64,000 nucleotides of DNA from Spirochaeta sp. UBA5339. Lineage in GTDB: Bacteria; Spirochaetota; Spirochaetia; DSM-2461. The notes under the pieces were generated by a model. The model saw nothing but the letters and a program-made list of their open reading frames with translations. It searched no databases and had not been told where the DNA came from. This document shows positions 49,975 to 59,668 of the stretch, in pieces (the first letter of the stretch is position 1; each line of letters begins with the position of its first letter). The stretch is from the NCBI GenBank assembly GCA_002408085.1, contig DHQL01000016.1, positions 154,687 to 218,686 of the forward strand. The letters run 5' to 3'. The translations under genes and the position numbers were made by a program.

Positions 49975-51891
49975 ATGCTTCTTAAAAATACGAAGATCAG
50001 AACAAAGCTGATTTTAGCCAACTCATCCCTTGCTGCCATAGGAATGATACTGGTTGCTGTCTTTACCCTCACCCAGTCTGCTGAATTATATAGAAAGTCG
50101 GCCATCGAAGCAGTCAGAAACAGGGCGGCTGCAGCAGCATTCCAGTTTCAGGACAAGCTCGACCCTATTGCCCAGAAATCGATGAGCCTTGCCAATCTGA
50201 CAGTGGCTATGATCAAATATCCTGTTGAGAACAACCGGGACTATATGTTCCGGGTACATAAGGAGTTCTTTGCGGACAGCAGCGATCTTCTTGCCTTCAA
50301 TCAGTGGGTCATAGGCTACCCCGGATTTATCGATGAGTATGAGTATAGAGGAACGAAGACACCTGAATACTTCAGATGGATCAATGCCTCATACCAGAGA
50401 ATAAACGGAATTGAAAACTTCAATGATGAATTGACTTACAATCCCGATGAAGCGGTCAATGACAGCTGGTGGGGAGATCCCATCAGGGAAAACAAATTTA
50501 TGATTACCGAACCCTATATGTGGGATTACGGCGGAGACGTGGGTCAGCAGTTTGTAACAAGCATGTGTATGCCCGTTTATATCGATGGAGAGGCCTTTGG
50601 AATCGCCGGCTATGACACGGAACTCTCATACTTTCAGAATGAGATAGAACAAATACGCCCCTTTGAAGGCAGTTTCAGCTATATGAATACTGCAGCGGGG
50701 ACAATCGTCGGTTACAGAGATGAGTATCTCGGACTCCCCCTGACTGATGCATTTCCTGTTTTTGAGAATTTAAACCAGTCCACAGAGGAAATTATTGAGA
50801 TAGACGGTTACTGGCATATTGCCGAGCCTATCAACATTAAGTATCTGGACACACCATGGATTCTGACCCTTGCCATACCCTCAAGTGTTGTAATGGCTCC
50901 CTTCTACCGAATGGTTTGGATTATATCCGTCATCGTTATCATTCTACTGGCTGTTATGGGAACAGTTATCTATATGTTCAGCAGATCTATCTCCGGTCCT
51001 ATTGTCAGAATCTCTGAGCAGGCAGCCCTGATGGCTACGGGAGAGCTCTCCCTGAGTATTGCGGATGAGGGCAGAAATGATGAGATAGGACTACTGAGCA
51101 GTTCCATGATAGAACTGACAAAAATCCTGAAAAGCATAGTCTCCGATATTACAACCTCCGCAGAAAATGTCTCAAGCGGCAGCGAACAGATCAGTTCCAG
51201 TGCCCAGACCCTCTCCATGGGCGTCTCTTCCCAGGCCGCCAGCGCCGAAGAAGTTTCTGCATCCGTTGAGCAGATGAATTCCAATATCGAACAGAGCAGC
51301 GAAAACGCCAATATCACAGAAACAATTGCCTCACAGGTGGTTGTGGATGCCAACAGCAGCGGTGAGTCCGTGGCACAGACTGTTGAGGCCATGAAGCAGA
51401 TTGCCGAAAAGATTTCCATTATTGAAGAGATCGCACGGCAGACCAATCTGCTTGCCCTGAATGCGGCTATCGAAGCAGCACGGGCGGGAGAACATGGTAA
51501 GGGATTTGCCGTTGTAGCCTCGGAGGTCAGGAAACTGGCAGAGAACAGCGGCAAGGCTGCCGGTGAGATAAGTCAGCTCTCTTCAAACTCCGTAAAAGTG
51601 GCTGAAAAGGCCGGAGAGAATCTGACCAAACTGGTCCAGGATATTAAAAAGACTGCCGATCTTATCCAGGAGATCAGCGCGGCCAGCAGAGAACAGCGGA
51701 CAGGTATTGATCAGATCAATACAACAATTCTCCAACTGGATCAGGTGATACAGCAGAACTCCTCATCCGCCGACTCCCTGGCCTCCACTTCCGAAGAACT
51801 CTCTTCCCAGGCCCTGACCCTTCTTGATACGGTAAGGTTCTTTAAAACAGATCCGGTAAGAAAACAGCTGCCGGAGCCAAAGGACTCGTAA
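49975..51891 (+). CDS. Methyl-accepting chemotaxis protein
   Basis: 638 residues with AGGAGA before the ATG. Membrane helix at 10-35 (LILANSSLAAIGMILVAVFT), a periplasmic sensor of about 270 residues (dCache-like; YDTELSYFQNEIEQIRPFEG), second helix (MVWIISVIVIILLAVMGTVI), HAMP and the signalling tip EIARQTNLLALNAAIEAARA plus GKGFAVVASEVRKLAE. It shares the conserved tip with the receptor at 29388 but has a different sensor. Placed between two exported reductases and next to a TetR gene, it may sense their substrate, giving taxis towards a respiratory acceptor. A strong hairpin follows. Confidence 0.93.
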   Translation: MLLKNTKIRTKLILANSSLAAIGMILVAVFTLTQSAELYRKSAIEAVRNRAAAAAFQFQDKLDPIAQKSMSLANLTVAMIKYPVENNRDYMFRVHKEFFADSSDLLAFNQWVIGYPGFIDEYEYRGTKTPEYFRWINASYQRINGIENFNDELTYNPDEAVNDSWWGDPIRENKFMITEPYMWDYGGDVGQQFVTSMCMPVYIDGEAFGIAGYDTELSYFQNEIEQIRPFEGSFSYMNTAAGTIVGYRDEYLGLPLTDAFPVFENLNQSTEEIIEIDGYWHIAEPINIKYLDTPWILTLAIPSSVVMAPFYRMVWIISVIVIILLAVMGTVIYMFSRSISGPIVRISEQAALMATGELSLSIADEGRNDEIGLLSSSMIELTKILKSIVSDITTSAENVSSGSEQISSSAQTLSMGVSSQAASAEEVSASVEQMNSNIEQSSENANITETIASQVVVDANSSGESVAQTVEAMKQIAEKISIIEEIARQTNLLALNAAIEAARAGEHGKGFAVVASEVRKLAENSGKAAGEISQLSSNSVKVAEKAGENLTKLVQDIKKTADLIQEISAASREQRTGIDQINTTILQLDQVIQQNSSSADSLASTSEELSSQALTLLDTVRFFKTDPVRKQLPEPKDS

Positions 51892-51917
51892 AAATACTGA
51901 TTCTCCTCACACAAGCT

Positions 51918-51949
51918 CCTCAGGCTCTTGTTCACTTAAGAGCCTGAGG
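51918..51949 (+). terminator. Strong hairpin after chemoreceptor gene
   Basis: CCTCAGGCTCTT (51918-51929) pairs perfectly with AAGAGCCTGAGG (51938-51949) around eight bases, then ATCTTTAGTTT. The T run is interrupted, but the 12-base stem is the longest seen in the window. Confidence 0.75.
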
Positions 51950-52068
51950 GATCTTTAGTTTCTTAATCCCTAACTGAAAAGATTTAATCAAAATCATAAT
52001 TATTCTGTCACCATACAGGATAAGCCCACCGTTCATGTTCCCATAAATCAACTCTTGTTTGTGTATTA

Positions 52069-52143
52069 TTTTATCGATTAAAATATATTGATTATTCTCT
52101 CAGCTTCCTGTAGTGTTGGCCTTCGCCGAATGCGTTCGGTGAA
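52069..52143 (+). promoter_or_regulatory. Conserved leader of exported reductase gene 2
   Basis: TTTTATCGAT at about 52069-52078 and the ATATTGATTATT that follows match the leader at 47249. TTCGCCGAA (52122-52130), four bases and TTCGGTGAA (52135-52143) form the second copy of the palindrome, with one mismatched arm base. The conservation in position and sequence marks a shared regulatory input. Confidence 0.6.
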
Positions 52144-52168
52144 ACAACAATTCAACAGGAAGGAAATT

Positions 52169-53941
52169 GTGAAAAGATTATTTGTGAATCTTCTGATTCT
52201 TGTATCCATTGTCTCTCTTGCAGGATGCGGATCAAAGAAGTTCGAAGCCGGTACATACCAGGGAGGAGCTCCCGGTATCCACGGTAAAGATATCGTTGTC
52301 GAGGTAACCGTCGACAGCAAAACCATTCAGGACATAACAATTCTGGAGAACCATGAAACTCCCGGACTCTCTGACGCAGCCTTCAACAGAATCCCTGCCC
52401 AGGTTCTGAAACAGCAGGACCTCAATGTAGACAGTGTTGCCGGTGCTACAATCACCAGCTTCGGCCTGATTGGAGCCATCACCGAGGCCCTCGAATCAGC
52501 GGGTGCTGACATTGCAAAACTGACATCCGGAAGCAAAAGCGATGCGGATGCTGTTTCTGCGGCCACTGAAGTCATGAATGCCGATGTTGTCGTAATCGGT
52601 GCCGGCGGTGCCGGACTTTCTGCGGCTATTTCGGCTCACCAGAACGGTTCCAGTGTAATCGTTCTTGAAAAGATGCCCATGGCAGGTGGAAACACCATGA
52701 TTTCCGGTTCAGCCTACAATGCGGCCGACCCCTCAAGACAGATCCCCCAGGGAATCGAAGATTCCGCGGACCTTCACTTTGAACAGACCTTTGACGGTGG
52801 AGACAGACTGGGAAATCCCGATCTTGTAAGAGTCCTTGTAGACAATGCCTACCCAACTATCGAGTGGCTTGAAAGCATGGGCATGGAGTTCAACGACACA
52901 GTATTCACCGTTCTAGGCGGCCTGTGGCCCAGAGCTCACAAGCCCGTTAAGCCCCTGGGAACAGGTTATATGGAAACCTATATGAATTACATCAATTCCC
53001 ACGATGACATAACTGTTGTTACAGATGCCACTGTCAATGAGATCTTCCTCAAGGAAGGCCGGGCGAACCTGCTGAATGCCTCGACACCTGCCAACACACT
53101 CGTTGTGGGTGGACACAAGGGTATCATCATTGCCACAGGCGGATTCGGTGCCAACGTGGAAATGCGTGACCGCTACAATGCAAACTGGCCTTCACTGACC
53201 AACATCAAAACTACCAACCACCCCGGTGCTACCGGAGATGGTCTGGCTCTTGCCGAAAAAATCGGTGCAGACCTGATCGACCTGGAGAACATTCAGCTTC
53301 TACCCATGGGTGATCCCAACACTGGAAGCCTCTCCGGTAACATCGAACAGGCTGTAGAGAACAGAATTTTCATCAACAAGTCCGGAGACCGGTTTGTTGA
53401 CGAAGGTGAGAGAAGAGATGTTATGACAAGTGCCCTCTTCGATCAGGAGGACCAGTATATGTGGATCGTACTCGACTCCGAGGACTACCCCACCCTGGAT
53501 ACCAGAAACAACTTTAACGAAACCATGCAGGAACTCCTTGATCAGGGACGCGCCGTTATGGCTGACACTCTGGAAGAACTGGCCCTGCTGATGGACGTTG
53601 ACGCCGAAAACCTGGTTGCCGCAGTGGAGACATTCAACGACGCTGTTGAAAACGGAAACGATCCCTTCGGAAGAACACTCTTCGAAAGAAAGATCGATAC
53701 ACCCCCCTACTTCGCAGGACCCAGAATGCCAACAGTACACCACACAATGGGCGGTATCAGAATCAACGAGAAGGCGCAGGTACTTGATAAAGAGGGCAAC
53801 ACCATCCCCGGCCTCTATGCTGCCGGTGAAACAACCGGTGGAGTTCACGGCGGAAACCGTCTTGGCGGCAACGCTCTGGCCGACATCAACGTTTTCGGTA
53901 GAATCGCAGGAGCAAACGCTGCAGCGGAAATCATAGACTGA
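52169..53941 (+). CDS. Exported FMN/FAD reductase, fumarate/urocanate-reductase family, copy 2
   Basis: GTG 52169 is taken as start, since AGGAAGGA lies just upstream and the signal LILVSIVSLAGC begins there; longer in-frame starts extend into the leader. 590 residues, with the same domain order as the gene at 47356: FMN domain (DSVAGATITSFG carrying the flavinylation Thr), FAD domain (VVVIGAGGAGLSAAISAHQN), and ETTGGVHGGNRLGGNAL. The two proteins are closely similar along the whole length. Differences near the substrate site (for instance EFNDTVFTVLGG against EFKPHVFTVLGG) may reflect different substrates. Confidence 0.88.
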   Translation: MKRLFVNLLILVSIVSLAGCGSKKFEAGTYQGGAPGIHGKDIVVEVTVDSKTIQDITILENHETPGLSDAAFNRIPAQVLKQQDLNVDSVAGATITSFGLIGAITEALESAGADIAKLTSGSKSDADAVSAATEVMNADVVVIGAGGAGLSAAISAHQNGSSVIVLEKMPMAGGNTMISGSAYNAADPSRQIPQGIEDSADLHFEQTFDGGDRLGNPDLVRVLVDNAYPTIEWLESMGMEFNDTVFTVLGGLWPRAHKPVKPLGTGYMETYMNYINSHDDITVVTDATVNEIFLKEGRANLLNASTPANTLVVGGHKGIIIATGGFGANVEMRDRYNANWPSLTNIKTTNHPGATGDGLALAEKIGADLIDLENIQLLPMGDPNTGSLSGNIEQAVENRIFINKSGDRFVDEGERRDVMTSALFDQEDQYMWIVLDSEDYPTLDTRNNFNETMQELLDQGRAVMADTLEELALLMDVDAENLVAAVETFNDAVENGNDPFGRTLFERKIDTPPYFAGPRMPTVHHTMGGIRINEKAQVLDKEGNTIPGLYAAGETTGGVHGGNRLGGNALADINVFGRIAGANAAAEIID

Positions 53942-53986
53942 TCTTTTTTAGTTGATCCTTCAACTTGTTTATAGATAAAGATTTTA

Positions 53987-54018
53987 GCCGGGAAGGGGTG
54001 ATCCCTCCCGGCTTTTTT
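53987..54018 (+). terminator. Terminator after exported reductase 2
   Basis: GCCGGGAAGGG pairs with CCCTCCCGGC (one mismatch) around a short loop and is followed by six Ts ending near 54018. Confidence 0.85.
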
Positions 54019-54238
54019 ATAAACCATCCTGCTTCATACAGGGAGCGTTTTTTATTCAAATTCAGGAGATAATTCACAGAAAATATTGATTTGGTGTGGT
54101 CTTTGTGAACTCCTAATAGTGAATTGGTAGAATCGCCATTGGTATACTATTTTAATCAATCAATATGAATTATGTTCATTTCCCATCAGGTATGTATTGA
54201 ATTTTGAATGCCTGATTCAAAGAAATGAGGAGTAGAAC

Positions 54239-56251
54239 ATGATTAAAATGTTAATTCTGATGATGCTGATCACTGTTGCACCGGTTTTCGCCGAAGGACA
54301 GTATGATGCAGATTACAGCCGCTATGAATTTACGGCTGACAGCAAAGAGGCTACCGAATTTACAGCCGAAGCCAATGCCGAACTCTATAATATTCTGGAT
54401 TTCGAGGATATGACTGCCTTCGAAAATGCAGACAGAGGGTTTATCGCCCCCCTGATCAATGACGGAGATATTGACGGTATCTATTTCAATACCGGTGTTC
54501 AGTTCATGATGGACGAGGAAGCCCCTGCCGAAGTTAACCCCAGCCTCTGGCGTCACGCACAGCTGGTAAACAGGGGCGGACTCTACGAAGTACTGGAAGA
54601 CAAGATCTACCAGGTTCGCGGTCAGGACGTTAACACTCTGACCATTATCGAAACTGAGAACGGAATCATACTCTACGACCTCTGTCTGGTACCCGAAACC
54701 TTTATCCAGGCCTATGAGCTTTATGAGCAGGAGAGAGGAAGACGTGAACTTAAAGCCGTAATCATCTCCCACAACCATACCGACCACTACGGTGGAATCT
54801 CTGGTATCATCGACCTCGGTCTTGCGACCCAGGAACAGTTTGACACAGCAGAAATCCCTGTATATGTTCCCGAGAACTTCCAGAGAGAACTTGTTTCAGA
54901 ATCCGTTCTCTACGGAAACATCATGTCCAGAAGAGCCCTCTACCAGTATGGATACGGACTGGACTTCAGTCCCCGCGGTATTATCACTGCGGCACTGGGT
55001 CCCCTTACTCCCGCCGGACAGAACGCCATGCCCCTGTCTGTTGTTGAAATTACAGAAGACAACCTGAACATCACAGTAGATGGTCTGGACATCGAGTTCA
55101 TCCTTGTTCCCGATGCGGAATCTCCCGCAGAGATGGTCTTCTACATCCCCGAATGGAAGGCACTGACCATGGCTGAAGTCGTAAACCAGCTGCAGCACAA
55201 CGTGTACACCCTCCGTGGTGCACCCATCAGAGACGCTAACAAGTGGGCACAGTACATCCACGACGCCATCATCAGATGGGGTGACGATGTTGAAGTACAC
55301 TTCGGCCCTCACACATGGCCTGAATGGGGCAACGAGAATGTAAACAACTACCTCAAAGCCCAGAGAGACATCTACAGAGCCATCTTTGACCAGACTACAC
55401 GCCTGGCCAACTACGGTTACCGTCCCTATGAGATCGTTGAGAGAATTGATATTCCCGAACCCATCATGAATAACTTCGCAAACCGCGGTTACTACGGTCA
55501 GTTTGAAAACAACGTATACGCCACCTATGTTAATAACATCGGATGGTTCAACGCCAACCCCACCGAGCTGGCACGTCACACAGACGCCGAGTCCGGAAGA
55601 CGCTATGTAGAAATCTTCGGCGGTGAAGATGTAGTAATTGCCAAGGCTCTCGAGTTCTTTGAGAACGGAGACTACAAGTTCACAGTAGAGCTGCTGAACA
55701 ACATCATTGCCTACAACGGTACAAACAAGAATGCCAACTTCCTTATGGCCGATGCCTTCGAGCAGATCGGTTACCAGGAAGAGTCCGCTCTTGCCCGTAA
55801 CTGGTTCCTTATGGCTGCTCTTGAGCTGCGTAGAGACGACAATGTACCCATGCTTGTAAACTCAGCAGGACCCGGTGTACTGAACGCCATTCCCGCCGAG
55901 CTGATGGCAACAGTACTCTCCACTCAGGTAGATCCCCGTAAGGGTCTTGAGGCAGGAGAGCTGAGAGTAACTCTGACACTGAACGGTACCAGCCTGGACC
56001 TTATCGCAGAAAACGGTGTTCTCAACGGCGCCCTTTCTGACGGAAGTGTTGAAACAGATGTAACAGTTGATACAAACAACGTGGCATTCTTTGCCCTCCT
56101 CACCGGTGCGGTTGATATTGCTACAGTTGAAAGATCAGGTCAGATTGAGATTGACGGTGATGTTTCCGTATTCGAGAAGTTCCTCGGAATCTTCGATCAG
56201 GAAATCCCCAACAACTACAACCTTGTAAAACCCCGTTTTATCGAAGAGTAA
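54239..56251 (+). CDS. Exported metallo-beta-lactamase-fold alkylsulfatase-type hydrolase
   Basis: 670 residues. Signal peptide KMLILMMLITVAPVFA; GAGGAG before the ATG. The zinc-binding motif HNHTDH is at residues 178-183. Later come MAEVVNQLQHNVYTLRGAPI and HFGPHTWPEWGNENV, which match the SdsA1-type alkylsulfatases (dimerisation region and the third metal histidine). The C-terminal about 130 residues, after a helical dimerisation part, look like the sterol-carrier-like domain of these enzymes. Known members hydrolyse long-chain alkyl sulfates. The substrate here is unproven; a related ether or ester hydrolase is possible. Followed by a terminator. Confidence 0.88.
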   Translation: MIKMLILMMLITVAPVFAEGQYDADYSRYEFTADSKEATEFTAEANAELYNILDFEDMTAFENADRGFIAPLINDGDIDGIYFNTGVQFMMDEEAPAEVNPSLWRHAQLVNRGGLYEVLEDKIYQVRGQDVNTLTIIETENGIILYDLCLVPETFIQAYELYEQERGRRELKAVIISHNHTDHYGGISGIIDLGLATQEQFDTAEIPVYVPENFQRELVSESVLYGNIMSRRALYQYGYGLDFSPRGIITAALGPLTPAGQNAMPLSVVEITEDNLNITVDGLDIEFILVPDAESPAEMVFYIPEWKALTMAEVVNQLQHNVYTLRGAPIRDANKWAQYIHDAIIRWGDDVEVHFGPHTWPEWGNENVNNYLKAQRDIYRAIFDQTTRLANYGYRPYEIVERIDIPEPIMNNFANRGYYGQFENNVYATYVNNIGWFNANPTELARHTDAESGRRYVEIFGGEDVVIAKALEFFENGDYKFTVELLNNIIAYNGTNKNANFLMADAFEQIGYQEESALARNWFLMAALELRRDDNVPMLVNSAGPGVLNAIPAELMATVLSTQVDPRKGLEAGELRVTLTLNGTSLDLIAENGVLNGALSDGSVETDVTVDTNNVAFFALLTGAVDIATVERSGQIEIDGDVSVFEKFLGIFDQEIPNNYNLVKPRFIEE

Positions 56252-56275
56252 GTTGATCAGATAAGTGATTGATAT

Positions 56276-56302
56276 CCGGGGCATGAAAGTGCCCCGGTTT
56301 TG
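56276..56302 (+). terminator. Terminator after alkylsulfatase-type gene
   Basis: CCGGGGCA (56276-56283) pairs with TGCCCCGG (56290-56297), followed by TTTTGC. Confidence 0.8.
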
Positions 56303-56424
56303 CTGTTAAACCATACTCCCTCCCGGAGAAGCTGTCAGCCGTCTACCCACAGAGGACAGGAGTTCAGGAGCTTAATCAGAATCCACGATTTTTCTGCTCC
56401 AACTGTGAAATCAGGAGATAGTAC

Positions 56425-57348
56425 ATGAAAAAGATTTTAATAATATTAGCGTTTTTGATTCCGGGAACCGGAGCCTTTGCCTGCGCCTTCCATGGCGGTG
56501 CGGATGCTGATTACTTAAGAATGCTCTTTGCAGATTATATTATCGATAACAGCTGTGACATCTGGGAAGGCATGTCTGAAGGTTTTGTAGAAATCAACTC
56601 CCTGGTAAATGCACAGGAAAAACTCCCACTGTTCAGCAGTGAGAATCAGACTCAGGATTTTTTGCAAAATGCCGCAGCTGCAGTACAGGATCTGGAATCC
56701 CTGGGCTATAAACTGACTGCAGAAAAAGATGTACCGGGAATTACAGCTGTTCTCCATAACGGAGAAGGCCCCGTCCTGCTACTTGTTACCGATATGGATT
56801 CCTCAAAAGAGAGTTCGGACCATGACAGAATGGCCTGGTTTATATCCATGGCAGGATCAATGGGAGAACTGAAGGAGTTCTGGAGCGGAACCCTTATTCT
56901 GATCTCACGGTCCGGAGAAGACCCCGCCCTGACCCCCGAGACCTTTACAGCTGAGGGAATTCCACAACCCGATTACGCGGTAGCACTTTATACGGCGCCC
57001 ATTGCCTCAGGGAGCGCTGCTCTCTCCCCTGGAACTCAGAGAACAGAAGTCAACATGGCATTTATCAGCCACCTTCAGTCTGTTCTGGAGACCACCGGTG
57101 ATGTTTCCCATGTTTATGGTGATTTTCAGATATCAGAGGATACAGCTCTGCTGATTGACGGCTTTGAACAGATGGCCCGCCTTTTTGTGGGAGTCTCAAA
57201 CACGACAGTTTCGGCTCCTGTCATAGCCTCTCCCTTTACCGTCCCCAGGACCGAACCCGATTCAACTCCCCAGGTGGATATAATTTCAAAGGGGTCAAGA
57301 ATCGCTGCCAAAATGGCACTCTCTGTATTTCATCAGGAATCCGAATAA
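56425..57348 (+). CDS. Secreted M20-like protein lacking catalytic residues
   Basis: 307 residues; signal peptide KKILIILAFLIPGTGAFA, AGGAGA before the ATG. The segment DVPGITAVLHNGEGPVLLLV then TDMDSS follows the M20 amidohydrolase start (strand, G-x-GP, D-M-D), and FWSGTLILISRSGEDP matches the strand ending in the P-x-EE motif of that family. But the metal-ligand motif HxCGHDxH is replaced by SSDHDRMAW, and the EE pair is GED. So it appears to be a degenerate relative without metal binding. The second half is short, with no full lid domain. It may have a binding rather than enzymatic role, or be decaying. Not part of a clear operon. Confidence 0.7.
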   Translation: MKKILIILAFLIPGTGAFACAFHGGADADYLRMLFADYIIDNSCDIWEGMSEGFVEINSLVNAQEKLPLFSSENQTQDFLQNAAAAVQDLESLGYKLTAEKDVPGITAVLHNGEGPVLLLVTDMDSSKESSDHDRMAWFISMAGSMGELKEFWSGTLILISRSGEDPALTPETFTAEGIPQPDYAVALYTAPIASGSAALSPGTQRTEVNMAFISHLQSVLETTGDVSHVYGDFQISEDTALLIDGFEQMARLFVGVSNTTVSAPVIASPFTVPRTEPDSTPQVDIISKGSRIAAKMALSVFHQESE

Positions 57349-57456
57349 GCCGGCCTCAGGCCTGCTCCCTGGAAAAGATCTTTTTAAATATGACAAACAG
57401 TTGTCATATATCTCCTGTATAATAACAGCTATCAACACAAGCTTTACAGGAGTATA

Positions 57457-57993
57457 TTGATGGCCAGGCCCACAACAAAAGACGATCTGATTCTCACCGC
57501 AAACCTCAGTTTTGAAAAACTGTGGAAAACATCTGATTCCATGAAGAAAGAAGCCCTTGAAGCGGAGTTTGACTTTTCAAATGATGAGAAGAAGAAGGAA
57601 GCTCACTGGCAAAGAGACAGGAATCTGAGAGACATCCTCACCCATCTCTACGAATGGCACCAGCTGCTGCTGAACTGGATAAGCTTCAACACAAGCGGAA
57701 AGGAAGCACCCTTCCTCCCTGCTCCCTACAACTGGAAGACCTACGGTGAGATGAATATTGAATTCTGGAAGAAACATCAGGAGACTTCCTTTGAAACTTC
57801 GGTCATTCTGCTGAAGGAGAGCCACAAGGAGGTAATGGAAGCCATCTCTCTCTTTTCAAGTGAAGAGTTATTCACCAGAAAGTATTTTTCCTGGACAGGA
57901 ACCACGACTCTGGGAAGCTACTGCGTATCAGCCACCTGCAGCCACTACGACTGGGCGATAAAAAAGCTGAAGGCACATAACAGAAAATTCTGA
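57457..57993 (+). CDS. ClbS/DfsB-family four-helix protein
   Basis: 178 residues of the DinB-like ClbS/DfsB family (formerly DUF1706). Typical text: MARPTTKDDLILTANLSFEK, then RDILTHLYEWHQLLLNWI, and ATCSHYDWAIKKLKAHNRKF near the end. Several histidines are in positions where DinB-like proteins bind metal. ClbS itself protects bacteria from the genotoxin colibactin; most relatives are uncharacterised. AGGAG precedes the ATG. Cytosolic; monocistronic. Confidence 0.88.
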   Translation: MMARPTTKDDLILTANLSFEKLWKTSDSMKKEALEAEFDFSNDEKKKEAHWQRDRNLRDILTHLYEWHQLLLNWISFNTSGKEAPFLPAPYNWKTYGEMNIEFWKKHQETSFETSVILLKESHKEVMEAISLFSSEELFTRKYFSWTGTTTLGSYCVSATCSHYDWAIKKLKAHNRKF

Positions 57994-58066
57994 CAATCCG
58001 GCATTGAAACCCGGATCACCGCACAGCTGAGCAGCACACACCGGATAGTCCCATACCCCTTGAATC

Positions 58067-58091
58067 AAAAAAAGGCCGCCCGAAGGCAGCC
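58067..58091 (-). terminator. Terminator after guaA
   Basis: On the minus strand GGCTGCC pairs with GGCGGCC (one wobble) around TTCG, followed by seven Ts. It ends the purine operon. Confidence 0.8.
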
Positions 58092-58114
58092 TCTTTATTG
58101 GTTACAAACCGGAA

Positions 58115-59668
58115 TTACTCCCACTCGATGGTGGCAGGGGGTTTGGATGAGATGTCATAAACGACTCTTCCGATCTCGGGAACCTCGTTGGTGATCTTGG
58201 AAGAGATCTCCAGAAGGTCCTTTGTGGGAAAGTCGTAGACGTCGGCTGTCATTCCGTCGTGGGAAACAACCGCTCTCAGAGCCAGAACAAATCCGTAATC
58301 TCTCGCATCTCCCGTTACTCCCACAGAGCGTACAGGAAGAAGAACAGAGAAAGCCTGCCAGATCTCGCTGTAGAGACCGCGTTTTTTCAGCTCGGAGATG
58401 TAGATATAGTCGGCATCTCTAAGGATGCGGCACTTCTCTTCTGACACATCACCGATGATTCTGATTCCCAGACCGGGTCCGGGAAAGGGGTGTCTGAAGA
58501 CGATGTCCTCGGAGATACCCAGCTTCAGTCCCAGCTTGCGGACCTCATCCTTGTAGAGCATATCCAGGGGCTCAACAATCAGGCCCGCCTGACGCTTGGC
58601 TTCCACAAGGGGAGAACCTACGTTGTGGTGGCTCTTGATAACATTGGCCTTGTTCCCTACTCCCTTTCCTGATTCGATCAGGTCGGTGTAGAGGGTACCC
58701 TGTGCCAGGAAGTAGTCACCGGAGATATGTTTTTCAATCTCCTCCTCCTGAACATGGATAAAGCGGTCGCCGATAATCTTTCTCTTCGCCTCGGGATCTT
58801 CCACACTCTTGAGGGGATCAAGGAAGCGGGAGCGGGCATCGATAAGGTGAAGGTGGGTTGCCCCCAGCTTCTTCAGGTTGGTGGCGACTTCATCGGACTC
58901 GCCCTTTCTCATCATACCTGTGTCGATATACATCAGGTAGACCTGCTCGGGATCGAGGATCTTCAACAGCAGTCCGCCGGCAACAGTGGAATCAACACCG
59001 CCGGAGATCAGAAGGAGCACCTTCTCCTTGCCCACCTGGGCTCTGATTCTCTCGGAGATCTGCTCCATAAAGATATCCAGGGTCCACTCCTTCGCGGCGC
59101 CGCAGATGCGGCAGCAGAAGTTTTCGAGGATCTGGTTACCATAGTCACAGTGTGTTACCTCGGGGTGGAACTGAATACCGTAGAAGTTCTTCTCCTTGTT
59201 CAACGCGATGGCGGGAAGGTGGTTTTCACTCTCACCGATCATGGTAAAGCCCTCGGCAAGCTTGTCGATGCTGTCGCCGTGGCTCATCCATGAGAGGAAG
59301 TTGTCGGGAATATCCGCCGTCAGGTCGGAGTCCTCAAGGAAGTGAACCTTGGAACGTCCGTACTCCTTGGTCTCCAGAGGAGCCACAACACCGCCGTGGT
59401 GGTAGGTCATTCTCTGGAATCCGTAGCAGATTCCCAGTACCGGCAGTCCCAGTTCAAAGACTCTGGGGTCCGGTGCGGGAGCTCCCTCCTCGTATACAGA
59501 GTGGGGAGATCCGGAAAGTATAATACCCTTTACATCGGGGGTAATAATATCGTCTGTCAGTTCGACATCGCCGTGAATAATCTCGGAGAAGACTCCGAAG
59601 TCACGAATACGGCGGCCGATCAGCTGGCATGTCTGTCCGCCAAAGTCCAATATCAGGATTTTGTCCAC
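58115..59668 (-). CDS. guaA: GMP synthase (glutamine-hydrolysing)
   Basis: 517 residues, GTG start at 59668 with AGGAG upstream, 16 bases inside the end of purA. The N-terminal class I amidotransferase has GICYGFQ with the catalytic cysteine and FHPEVTH with the His-Glu pair. The ATP-pyrophosphatase domain has LLISGGVDSTVAGGLL, and the C-terminal dimerisation region ends in PPATIEWE. It converts XMP to GMP using glutamine and ATP. Last gene of the purine operon purB-guaB-purA-guaA. Confidence 0.98.
   Translation of the reverse strand: MDKILILDFGGQTCQLIGRRIRDFGVFSEIIHGDVELTDDIITPDVKGIILSGSPHSVYEEGAPAPDPRVFELGLPVLGICYGFQRMTYHHGGVVAPLETKEYGRSKVHFLEDSDLTADIPDNFLSWMSHGDSIDKLAEGFTMIGESENHLPAIALNKEKNFYGIQFHPEVTHCDYGNQILENFCCRICGAAKEWTLDIFMEQISERIRAQVGKEKVLLLISGGVDSTVAGGLLLKILDPEQVYLMYIDTGMMRKGESDEVATNLKKLGATHLHLIDARSRFLDPLKSVEDPEAKRKIIGDRFIHVQEEEIEKHISGDYFLAQGTLYTDLIESGKGVGNKANVIKSHHNVGSPLVEAKRQAGLIVEPLDMLYKDEVRKLGLKLGISEDIVFRHPFPGPGLGIRIIGDVSEEKCRILRDADYIYISELKKRGLYSEIWQAFSVLLPVRSVGVTGDARDYGFVLALRAVVSHDGMTADVYDFPTKDLLEISSKITNEVPEIGRVVYDISSKPPATIEWE

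Noticed and set aside
54251..55579. Long minus-strand open frames opposite the alkylsulfatase-type gene
   Set aside because: Same codon-shadow effect in a highly biased gene; valine- and aspartate-rich translations without motifs.
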